From positions 62,001-126,000 of the forward strand of contig NZ_AUGC01000008.1 in the NCBI RefSeq assembly GCF_000426825.1: a DNA stretch of 64,000 nucleotides, written 5' to 3'. This document shows positions 35,097 through 42,447 of the stretch, in pieces. The number at the start of each line of letters is the position of its first letter. Position 1 is the first letter of the stretch. Below the pieces are notes generated by a model. The model did no database searches, had not been told where the DNA came from, and worked only from the letters and a program-made list of their open reading frames with translations. The position numbers were made by a program, and so were the translations under genes. Source of the stretch: Thermonema rossianum DSM 10300 (GTDB taxonomy: Bacteria; Bacteroidota; Bacteroidia; Cytophagales; Thermonemataceae).

Positions 35097-36131
35097 ATGT
35101 GGATTTTTAATCTCTTTAAAAAGAACGACGACGACCAGCGGGACGCCGAAAAGTGGGTAGCCAAGGCTATTCATGCCATAGCCGAAGAAATAGCAGCGGG
35201 CGAGCGCCAAATAAAGCAAGTGCAAGCCCATCAGCAAGACCTCTTGCAAAAGCTGGCAGACTTTGAGCGTGAAGCAAATAAACTTGAAGAGGCTGCCAAG
35301 CAAGCCATTAAAGAAGGTCAGGAGCAACTGGCACGAGGATACCTGATGCGCAAGCAGGCAATTATGCCTCAAATAGAGGAATATCGCAATCTTTGCAAAG
35401 AGATAGAAACCATGATACAGCGTTTGCTGCAGCGTCAGGCGCAGCAGCAAATAAAGCTGGAAAAACTCAAAGCCAAAAAAGCTACCCTGTCCGTGGAGTT
35501 GAAACAGATGCAAAGCCTGCAGAAAGCCAATGAGTATTGGCAGAAGGTGATGGATGAGCTGGGCTTTGTGGAAGATGCTTATTTGATAGAGGAAGCTCAA
35601 TTGCGACTGCAGCAGGATGAAACGGACGATTTAGCTGCTTTTGACCAACAGCTGCAGGATGCCTCGCCTGCCGCTTCGGTAGAAGAGCTGAAGGCTGCCA
35701 TGCAGCGCGAGGAGCAGCAAAAACAAATCGAACAGCAAAAAAAGCAAGAAGAGCAACTATACAAGCAGGTAGCCATTTTGCTGAATACCGCTGAATCGAA
35801 GGCAAAGCATATACGCCAAAAGCAGGAAGAAGACCGCAAACAGCAGCGCGAAGAACTGCTCAGTGAGTTTTTTAAGAACAATAAAGACCAAAAAATAAAG
35901 AAAACCATAGAGCAGTTTTTCCGGGACAACCCCGAAGAAGTGCCGGCAGGGCAGGAACTGCCGCCTTCGGTGCAAAACCCGGACAATCCGGCTAAAAATA
36001 ACAAAGAAGACATGATACGGGCATTCTTCAATCAAGCCTCGGCAGAGGATACAAAAGCCCAACACGACCAAAAAGGTATCAATGAGCATCTGAAAAAACA
36101 GATAGAGGATTTTTTTAACAATAAAAAATAA
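35097..36131 (+). CDS. PspA/IM30-like coiled-coil protein
   Basis: 344 residues, almost entirely charged coiled coil (about 15-265), no signal peptide. The short amphipathic start MWIFNLFKKNDDD and the helical block with QEQLARGYLMRKQAIMPQ, LKAKKATLSVELKQMQSLQKAN follow the order of PspA/Vipp1/ESCRT-III-like proteins. The C-terminal third is Gln/Lys-rich with two repeats of an acidic helix before FFxxxK (IEQFFRDNPEEV, IEDFFNNKK). I chose ATG 35097 over GTG 35091. It leads three TerD genes, so it probably acts at the inner membrane with them. The family call is by pattern. Confidence 0.75.
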   Translation: MWIFNLFKKNDDDQRDAEKWVAKAIHAIAEEIAAGERQIKQVQAHQQDLLQKLADFEREANKLEEAAKQAIKEGQEQLARGYLMRKQAIMPQIEEYRNLCKEIETMIQRLLQRQAQQQIKLEKLKAKKATLSVELKQMQSLQKANEYWQKVMDELGFVEDAYLIEEAQLRLQQDETDDLAAFDQQLQDASPAASVEELKAAMQREEQQKQIEQQKKQEEQLYKQVAILLNTAESKAKHIRQKQEEDRKQQREELLSEFFKNNKDQKIKKTIEQFFRDNPEEVPAGQELPPSVQNPDNPAKNNKEDMIRAFFNQASAEDTKAQHDQKGINEHLKKQIEDFFNNKK

Positions 36132-36163
36132 AATCAGTACTTTATTTTAACGCACTTATCGCT

Positions 36164-36724
36164 ATGAGTATCAACTTAAAGAAAGGGGATCGTTTTGACT
36201 TAAAGAAGAAAGAACCGGCACTGAAGAAAGCCATGATAGGCTTGGGTTGGGACCCCGTACCGGGGCATAATCTGGACCTTGATGTGTCGGTATTTATGGT
36301 AGGTGCCAACGGCAAGCTGCCTGCCGATGAATTTTTTGTGTTCTACAACAATCTGAAGTCGCCCGATGGTGCGGTGCAGCATACCGGCGACAGCCGCCAA
36401 GGCTTGGAAGAAGGCGACGACGAAATCATCTTGGTAAACCTGGACCTCATCAGCCCGCAGGTGCAAGAGCTTATTTTTGTGGCTACCATTTATGAAGCCA
36501 ATGCCCGTGCTCAGCACTTCGGCCTGTTACACCATGCCTACATCCGGCTTGTGGATGTGGATACCAACAGGGAAGTGCTGCGCTTCCCCTTACAAGACGA
36601 CTTTGAAAAATATGTGGGCATGGAATTCGGGCGCTTACAACGCCAAGACCACGGATGGGTATTTACAGCCTCCGGTGTGGGCTCTGCACAGGAACTTGAA
36701 GGCTATGTGAATCGCTATGCATGA
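36164..36724 (+). CDS. terD: TerD family protein (copy 1)
   Basis: 186 residues. TerD-type calcium-binding beta-sandwich: LDLDVSVFMVGANGKLPADE, VFYNNLKSPDGAVQHTGDSR and GDDEIILVNLD carry the conserved Asp/Glu metal ligands. TerD proteins are cytoplasmic and linked to tellurite, phage and membrane stress resistance. 32 nt after the PspA-like gene. Core residues about 36-105 are nearly identical to copy 2. Confidence 0.95.
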   Translation: MSINLKKGDRFDLKKKEPALKKAMIGLGWDPVPGHNLDLDVSVFMVGANGKLPADEFFVFYNNLKSPDGAVQHTGDSRQGLEEGDDEIILVNLDLISPQVQELIFVATIYEANARAQHFGLLHHAYIRLVDVDTNREVLRFPLQDDFEKYVGMEFGRLQRQDHGWVFTASGVGSAQELEGYVNRYA

Positions 36725-36790
36725 AAGGCGGGGTCAACGTTTGGCATGAAGTGAAATCAATTTAATCCAACAAAATAAAAACAGAATATT

Positions 36791-37351
36791 ATGGCTATCA
36801 ATCTAAAAAAAGGCGGTCGTTTTGACCTGAGTAAAAAAGAACCGGCGCTTAAAAAAGCCATGGTAGGTTTGGGATGGACACCCCGGCCCGGTCATTCGCT
36901 CGACTTGGATGTGTCGGTATTTATGGTAGGCGCCAACGGCAAGCTGCCTGCCGATGAGTTTTTTGTGTTCTACAACAACCTGAAGTCGCCCGATGGTGCG
37001 GTGCAGCATACCGGCGACAGCCGCCAAGGCCTGGAAGAAGGCGACGATGAAATCATACTCGTCAACTTGGACCTTATCAGCCCGCAGGTAGAAGAGCTGA
37101 TTTTTGTGGTTACTATCCATGATGCCCTGAGCCGTGGGCATTACTTCGGCATGTTGCAAGACGCCTATATCCGCATTGTTGACGTGGAAGGCAAACGCGA
37201 GGTGCTGCGCTACGATCTTGATGAGGACTTTGGAGATAACTTGGGTATGGAATTCGGACGCCTCCAGCGCCAAGACCACGGCTGGGTGTTTGTGGCTTCC
37301 GGCATTGGTTCCAAACAAGATTTGGAAGGTTTTGTGAATCGCTACGCATAA
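36791..37351 (+). CDS. terD: TerD family protein (copy 2)
   Basis: 186 residues, same length and architecture as the previous gene: INLKKGGRFDLSKKEPALKKAM, then the calcium-binding core and a C-terminal GSKQDLEGFVNRYA. Divergence is concentrated in the last third (DALSRGHYFGML against EANARAQHFGLL). 66 nt separate the two. Probably a tandem duplication kept for heteromer formation. Confidence 0.95.
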   Translation: MAINLKKGGRFDLSKKEPALKKAMVGLGWTPRPGHSLDLDVSVFMVGANGKLPADEFFVFYNNLKSPDGAVQHTGDSRQGLEEGDDEIILVNLDLISPQVEELIFVVTIHDALSRGHYFGMLQDAYIRIVDVEGKREVLRYDLDEDFGDNLGMEFGRLQRQDHGWVFVASGIGSKQDLEGFVNRYA

Positions 37352-37368
37352 AATAAACAAGAAAGACA

Positions 37369-37998
37369 ATGAGCATTGATTTACAGAAAAAAGGAGGAGG
37401 TATTAATCTGAAAAAAGGCAGCCGTTTCTCTCTCAAGAAGCGTGATGTGGTGCTGAACCATGTGCAGATAGGGCTTTGCTGGGGCGCCGAAAAAGGTAAA
37501 GGTTTTTTGGGGCGCCTGTTCGGCAAAGGGATTGATTTGGACGGCAGTGTGGCATTATATGCTGCCGACAAACGCCTGCTGGATTTGATATATTTTGGCA
37601 AATTGCGTTCCGATGACGGGGCTATCCGCCACAGTGGCGATGACTTGAAAGGGCATACTTTCACTTCTGACAGAGACAACGAAGTGATAGACATTGCTCT
37701 TGATAGGCTGTCCCCGGAAGTGCAGACACTGATGTTTTATATCAACTCTTATCGTGGCGATACATTCGAAAGGCTTTCTTTTTCGAGAATACGTATTCTC
37801 GAAAAGACGCCCGATGGTTCCAAGCCTTTGGCTTCTTTCTTTCTGGAAAAAGAAGAACGCTTTGCAGGGTTTACCACCATGGTGATGGCTAAGCTGTTCC
37901 GGAGCGTAGATGGTGCTTGGGAGTTTGAAGCCATAGGAGAGCCTTTGAAAGACCAAAAAAACAGCGAAATTGTGCTTAGTCTGCGCAACTTTATTTAA
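37369..37998 (+). CDS. Divergent TerD family protein (TerZ/TerA-like)
   Basis: 209 residues. TerD core recognisable as IDLDGSVALYAADKRLLD, FGKLRSDDGAIRHSGDD and DRDNEVIDIALD, with a basic N-terminal extension (INLKKGSRFSLKKRD) and an insertion GAEKGKGFLGRLFGKG before the first calcium segment. Several metal ligands are kept (D, D, DD, D) but spacing differs from the other two copies. 17 nt after copy 2, same operon. A strong terminator closes the cluster. Confidence 0.88.
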   Translation: MSIDLQKKGGGINLKKGSRFSLKKRDVVLNHVQIGLCWGAEKGKGFLGRLFGKGIDLDGSVALYAADKRLLDLIYFGKLRSDDGAIRHSGDDLKGHTFTSDRDNEVIDIALDRLSPEVQTLMFYINSYRGDTFERLSFSRIRILEKTPDGSKPLASFFLEKEERFAGFTTMVMAKLFRSVDGAWEFEAIGEPLKDQKNSEIVLSLRNFI

Positions 37999-38027
37999 AA
38001 CATAGCCGGAACAAGAACCCTTGAATA

Positions 38028-38060
38028 CCGGGCTGCCTGTGGACAGTCCGGATTTTTTTT
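38028..38060 (+). terminator. Rho-independent terminator closing the TerD cluster
   Basis: CCGGGCTG-CCTGTGGA-CAGTCCGG, an 8-bp stem with one G-T pair, followed by ATTTTTTTT. Confidence 0.8.
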
Positions 38061-38119
38061 GTAAAATAATCCGGATTTTAAAACGTTGTATGCTTAAACC
38101 AAAACAATCTTTCAGTACT

Positions 38120-40174
38120 ATGAAACAATGGTATTATGCGCTGGCACTGACCGCCGCCCTGGGCGCTTGTCAGCAAAAAAACGAAGACAAACAGCAAGCA
38201 GACTCTACAGCCGTAGCAGTAGCGCCGCCTATTGACCTGTCCAATTTCGACACCACCGTGTCGCCTTGTGAGGACTTCTTTCAGTATGTAAACGGCGGTT
38301 GGATAAAGAAAAACCCCATTCCCGAAACCGAAAGCCGCTGGGGCAGCTTCAATGAAGTGTATGAGCGCAATCAGAAGATTTTGAAAGAGATAGCCGAGAA
38401 AGCCGCCGAAGCCAATGCCCCCAAAGGCAGCAACGAACAGCTCGTAGGCGACTTCTATGCTTCGGGCATGGATTCCCTGACCATAGAAAAGGCGGCGCCC
38501 GAATGGGTGCAAGCCGAGCTGCAAGCCATTGAGGCAGCTACCGGTAAAGAAGAACTGCTGCAGCAGTGGATAGAGCAGAAAAAAAATGGCAGCCGCGCCG
38601 TGCTTTCTCTCTTCGTAATGCCCGATGAGAAAAATAGTGAGCAATATGCCATCTACATTTACCAAGGCGGGCTGGGTATGCCCGACCGCGATTACTACTT
38701 AAAAGAAGATGAAGACAAACAAAAGATACGCGAAGCTTACAAAGCCTATTTGACCAAGCTCTTTCGGCTGTCGGGCAGCGATGAGACAGCTGCCAAGCAA
38801 GCAGCCGAGACCGTATTTGGCATAGAAAAAGCTTTGGCGGAAGCATCCAAGTCGCGTGTTGAGCTGCGTGACCCTATTGCAAACTACAATAAAATGAGTG
38901 TAGAAGAAGCCGAAGCACTTGCTAAACCGTTCTCTATTAAAAATGCACTGACTTTGGCAGGAGCAGCACAAGCCAAGGAGGTGATTGTGGGGCAGCCCAA
39001 CTTCCTGAAAGCCGTTGCCCGCCTTTGGCAGCAGACCCCCGTTGAAGACTTGAAGCTCTACTTAAAAGCCCATGCACTCAACAACGGCGCCCCTTATTGG
39101 CATCATGAGTTTGTGCAGGCGCATTTCGAGTTCTATAACAAAACACTGCGTGGACAAAAACAAAACAAAGAGCGTTGGAAGCGTGTGCTGGCAACCGTAG
39201 ATGACGGCGTGGGCGAAGCCTTAGGGCAGCTTTACGTACAAAAGGCTTTTCCGCCCGAAGCCAAAGCCAAGGTGATGGAAATGATAGACAACCTACAGTA
39301 TGCCTATGAGCAGCACATCAAGGATCTGGACTGGATGAGCGAAAAAACCAAAGAAGAAGCACTGAAAAAACTGGCAGCCTTCAAGCGCAAGATCGGCTAT
39401 CCGGATAAGTGGAAGGACTACAGCGGCTTGGAAATCGTGCGTAACAATTATTGGCAAAATGTGAAGAATGCACACCGTTTTGAATTTGAGCGCCAAGTGA
39501 AGCGCTTGGGGCAGCCCGTCGATAAAACCGAATGGTTCATGACGCCGCCCACCGTCAATGCCTATTACAATCCGCCCATGAACGAAATTGTGTTCCCCGC
39601 AGGTATTTTACAACCACCTTTCTTTGACCCCAATGCCGATGACGCGGTGAATTACGGAGGCATGGGCGCCGTCATCGGGCATGAGTTGAGCCACGGCTTC
39701 GACGACCAGGGGCGTCAATACGATGCGGAGGGCAACCTGCGTGACTGGTGGATGCCCGAAGATGCCGAGCGCTTCAAAGAGCGTGCACAAGCCTTGTCGG
39801 CACAGTTCTCTTCTTATGAAGTGCTGCCCGGTGTGAAAGTCAACGGCGACCTGACTCTTGGCGAAAATATTGCCGATTTGGGTGGTTTGGCTATTGCCTA
39901 TACAGCGCTGCAGAAAGCCCTTGAAGGCAAAGAACGCCCCCTTATTGACGGCTTCACGCCCGAGCAACGTTTCTTTATTTCTTGGGCACAAGTATGGCGC
40001 ACCAATGCCCGTGAAGAATACCTCAAGCAACAGGTGTTGGTTGATCCCCACTCACCGGCACGCTTCCGTGTGAATGGTCCGTTGTCGAACCTGCCTGAAT
40101 TCCACGAGGCTTTCGGGTGTAAAGAAGGCGACAAGATGTATCGTAAGCCGGAAGAAAGGGTGAAAATCTGGTAA
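38120..40174 (+). CDS. M13 family zinc endopeptidase, lipoprotein
   Basis: 684 residues. Signal peptide with lipobox (LALTAALGAC). Neprilysin/PepO-type catalytic site: VIGHELSHGFDD with a third ligand in GENIADLGGL about 65 residues later, and substrate-binding NAYYNPPMNEIVFPAG. It cleaves peptides in the periplasm or at the surface. The open frame from 38021 reads through a terminator region, so ATG 38120 is the start. Monocistronic. Confidence 0.95.
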   Translation: MKQWYYALALTAALGACQQKNEDKQQADSTAVAVAPPIDLSNFDTTVSPCEDFFQYVNGGWIKKNPIPETESRWGSFNEVYERNQKILKEIAEKAAEANAPKGSNEQLVGDFYASGMDSLTIEKAAPEWVQAELQAIEAATGKEELLQQWIEQKKNGSRAVLSLFVMPDEKNSEQYAIYIYQGGLGMPDRDYYLKEDEDKQKIREAYKAYLTKLFRLSGSDETAAKQAAETVFGIEKALAEASKSRVELRDPIANYNKMSVEEAEALAKPFSIKNALTLAGAAQAKEVIVGQPNFLKAVARLWQQTPVEDLKLYLKAHALNNGAPYWHHEFVQAHFEFYNKTLRGQKQNKERWKRVLATVDDGVGEALGQLYVQKAFPPEAKAKVMEMIDNLQYAYEQHIKDLDWMSEKTKEEALKKLAAFKRKIGYPDKWKDYSGLEIVRNNYWQNVKNAHRFEFERQVKRLGQPVDKTEWFMTPPTVNAYYNPPMNEIVFPAGILQPPFFDPNADDAVNYGGMGAVIGHELSHGFDDQGRQYDAEGNLRDWWMPEDAERFKERAQALSAQFSSYEVLPGVKVNGDLTLGENIADLGGLAIAYTALQKALEGKERPLIDGFTPEQRFFISWAQVWRTNAREEYLKQQVLVDPHSPARFRVNGPLSNLPEFHEAFGCKEGDKMYRKPEERVKIW

Positions 40175-40200
40175 TGCTTGCCAAAAAGAGCTAAATATGC

Positions 40201-40231
40201 AGGGCTGCCTTTTCGGGCAGCCCTTGTTTTT
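40201..40231 (+). terminator. Rho-independent terminator after the M13 peptidase
   Basis: AGGGCTGCC-TTTTCG-GGCAGCCCT followed by TGTTTTT. Confidence 0.8.
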
Positions 40232-40258
40232 GCTGCCGAGCCATTAGCAGGGAAATAT

Positions 40259-40266
40259 TAACTTTG
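40259..40266 (+). promoter_or_regulatory. -7 promoter box TAACTTTG for the methylase
   Basis: Exact TAnnTTTG match 18 nt ahead of ATG 40285. It overlaps the TTG codon at 40264, so that TTG cannot be the start. Confidence 0.55.
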
Positions 40267-40284
40267 GGCAAATCATCACAAAGC

Positions 40285-41232
40285 ATGCAACAAGCAAAGC
40301 CTTTCATCAAGTGGGTAGGGGGGAAGTCGCAACTATTGCCCCAGCTGGAAAAATATTTGCCTAAGGAACTGCATCAAGGTGAAATCAAGCGATATATTGA
40401 GCCTTTTGTGGGCGGAGGCGCTTTGTTTTTTGCCACCGTGCAGCGCTTTAAAATATCAAGTGCATACCTTTCCGATCTGAATGCCGACCTGATTCTTACT
40501 TATCAAGTCGTGCAACAGCAGGCAGAGCGACTGATTGAGCGCTTGGATTTTTATCAAAAAACTTATGATTCTCAAACGGAAGCCCAAAGAAAAGCCTTGT
40601 TTTTGGAAGTGCGAAAAAAGTTTAACGAGCAACGCCATCTTATATCAACAGGCGATATAAAAAGCGATAAGCAGGTAGAACGGGCTGCCCAGTTTATTTT
40701 TTTGAACAAAACTTGTTACAACGGCTTGTTTCGCTTGAATGCCAAAGGCGAGTTCAATGTGCCTTTTGGCAAGTATAAACGCCCGGCTATCTGCAATCCG
40801 GCTTTGATTTTGCGGGCATCCGAATGTCTGCAGCTTGCCGAAATACGACACGCCGATTACAAGGCATGCCGTTCGTGGGTCAATGACGCATCTTTGGTTT
40901 ACTTCGACCCGCCCTATCGCCCCCTCAGCCCTACCGCAAATTTTACCACTTATACGGGCCATGAGTTTACCGATGAACAACAGAAAGAACTGGCAGCTTT
41001 CTTTCGTGATTTAGCCTGCCGAACGAAAGCCAAGCTTATGTTGTCGAACTCTGACCCCAAAAATATGGATCCCGATGACCATTTCTTTGAACAGCTATAT
41101 GCCGGCTTCCATTTGTTTCGTGTAGCTGCCGGGCGTGCCATTAACAGCAAGGGCAGCAAGAGAGGTAAAATATCGGAACTACTTATAACCAATTATGCAT
41201 ATGAACCAAGAAGCTTGGAACCGCATTTTTGA
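40285..41232 (+). CDS. Dam-type DNA adenine N6-methyltransferase
   Basis: 315 residues. AdoMet site split as in Dam/DpnM enzymes: FIKWVGGKSQLL at the start and YIEPFVGGGALFF, catalytic motif IV DPPY in YFDPPYRPLS. Class D12 (Pfam MethyltransfD12). It would methylate A in a short site, GATC being the commonest. The last 32 nt overlap the start of a broken ORF on the same strand that looks like its restriction endonuclease. Confidence 0.93.
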   Translation: MQQAKPFIKWVGGKSQLLPQLEKYLPKELHQGEIKRYIEPFVGGGALFFATVQRFKISSAYLSDLNADLILTYQVVQQQAERLIERLDFYQKTYDSQTEAQRKALFLEVRKKFNEQRHLISTGDIKSDKQVERAAQFIFLNKTCYNGLFRLNAKGEFNVPFGKYKRPAICNPALILRASECLQLAEIRHADYKACRSWVNDASLVYFDPPYRPLSPTANFTTYTGHEFTDEQQKELAAFFRDLACRTKAKLMLSNSDPKNMDPDDHFFEQLYAGFHLFRVAAGRAINSKGSKRGKISELLITNYAYEPRSLEPHF

Positions 41233-41365
41233 GAAATACAGCATAGACAAACATGATTTTGTATTCTTACCGTAGAAAATGGGGAGTATGGTTTTCTTCG
41301 AAAACATTGAAGATTATCACAGCATTCGCTTGTTGAGAAAAGAAAAATACGTCATTCATTCATGA
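41201..41365 (+). pseudogene. Remnant of a restriction endonuclease partner of the Dam-type methylase
   Basis: From ATG 41201 the frame reads MNQEAWNRIFEKYSIDKHDF and stops at TAG 41273, 24 codons. The same frame then continues with FFENIEDYHSIRLLRKEKYVIHS to a second stop overlapping the next gene. The W..IF..Y.I..HDF start resembles the N-terminus, and the DYHSIRLLRKEK part the C-terminus, of small type II endonucleases found next to such methylases. The body would thus have been lost by an internal deletion. This reading is by pattern. Confidence 0.45.
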
Positions 41366-42384
41366 AAAAGTGTTTGAGCAACATCATAGTTGTTTTGGGA
41401 TTTTGCCTGTGCTCTTGGGGCGCCTTTTCCCAAACCGTTTTTTTCAAGAAAAGGGATTTCAACCTGCCGGCATACGCCGACCACTATGCCCCCCTGACGC
41501 GCATAGGGTTTAGCCTTATGCCTGCCAAAGACGATTACGATATCCGTACTGAAAAAAGTCGCTTTGTACTTTACAATGAGCCTGTTTTGGGCGTGGCATT
41601 GCCCCTTGCGGTGCACCGGAGCCCACGCTGGCAGTGGGCTTTGTCTATCCCTATTTCTTTCTCTGTTTGGTTCGACTTCTTGGAAGCGCGCACGTCGCCC
41701 ATTCTAAATACCGATTACCGGGTGGGCGTGTTGGAGTGGAATGCCTTTTTTGAGCTTTCCGGCGTGCCTTTCCGGAACATAGGCATTCGCTGGGTGCCTT
41801 TGTTCCACGAAAGCACCCATTTGGGCGACGAATTGACCATAGAACGCCTGCGCAATGCGCTGCCCATTACCCGCATCAATGTGAGTTATGAGGTGATGGA
41901 TTTGGCTTTTCTGCTTAATCAGCCGCGGGCAGATGAGCAAAACCATATGTTTGTGCTGGGGGCGCGCATTCTGTGGGATGCACGCAAAGGATGGTATCGT
42001 GCCGACCCGCTCGAAAGCGACACTTCGAAGGTGCCCCCTTCACGGCGCAGTGCCGAACCTTACTTCCAATATCAGTGGCAGAAGCCATCGTCTTTTTGGG
42101 GCTATGGTGGCTTGTGGGTGTTGTCTGTGGACATGAGTTTACGTGTGCGTTATGGTTACCCGTGGTATGAAAAGCGCGGCAGTCTTTGGATAGAGCACGC
42201 CCGGCAAGAAGCTTATGAGCCTTGCATGAATCTGTTGGCCGGCTACCGTTGGCGCAGCAACGACGGCTCTTTGAGCAATACTTTTACCTACATGCGGTTG
42301 TATTGGGGAATCAACTATCACGGGCAATTTCGCAATCTTGGTAATTTCCCCGTTCTGGGTGTAGGTGTTATTTATCGCCCATAG
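41362..42384 (+). CDS. Outer-membrane protein, DUF1207-like
   Basis: 340 residues with a signal peptide (ending CSWGAFSQ). Aromatic-rich beta strands suggest a barrel. The segment FHESTHLGDELTIERL is reminiscent of DUF1207 proteins, which share a His-Leu-Gly-Asp-Glu stretch. Function unknown. The start ATG overlaps the end of the endonuclease remnant; no promoter box was found. Confidence 0.75.
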   Translation: MKKCLSNIIVVLGFCLCSWGAFSQTVFFKKRDFNLPAYADHYAPLTRIGFSLMPAKDDYDIRTEKSRFVLYNEPVLGVALPLAVHRSPRWQWALSIPISFSVWFDFLEARTSPILNTDYRVGVLEWNAFFELSGVPFRNIGIRWVPLFHESTHLGDELTIERLRNALPITRINVSYEVMDLAFLLNQPRADEQNHMFVLGARILWDARKGWYRADPLESDTSKVPPSRRSAEPYFQYQWQKPSSFWGYGGLWVLSVDMSLRVRYGYPWYEKRGSLWIEHARQEAYEPCMNLLAGYRWRSNDGSLSNTFTYMRLYWGINYHGQFRNLGNFPVLGVGVIYRP

Positions 42385-42391
42385 AGTATGA

Positions 42392-42425
42392 AAAAAAGCA
42401 GTCCTCCGGCGGAGAACTGCTTTTT
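42392..42425. terminator. Bidirectional terminator between convergent genes
   Basis: AAAAAGCAGT-CCTCCG-GCGGAG-AACTGCTTTTT. A and T runs on the two sides serve both the DUF1207-like gene and the lipase gene. Confidence 0.8.
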
Positions 42426-42447
42426 GGCACATCCATGAGAAGTGTTC

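Noticed and set aside
35097-37998. Idea that the TerD cluster is a gas-vesicle or phage tail locus
   Set aside because: No gas-vesicle or tail genes present; the three proteins keep the TerD calcium-binding segments.
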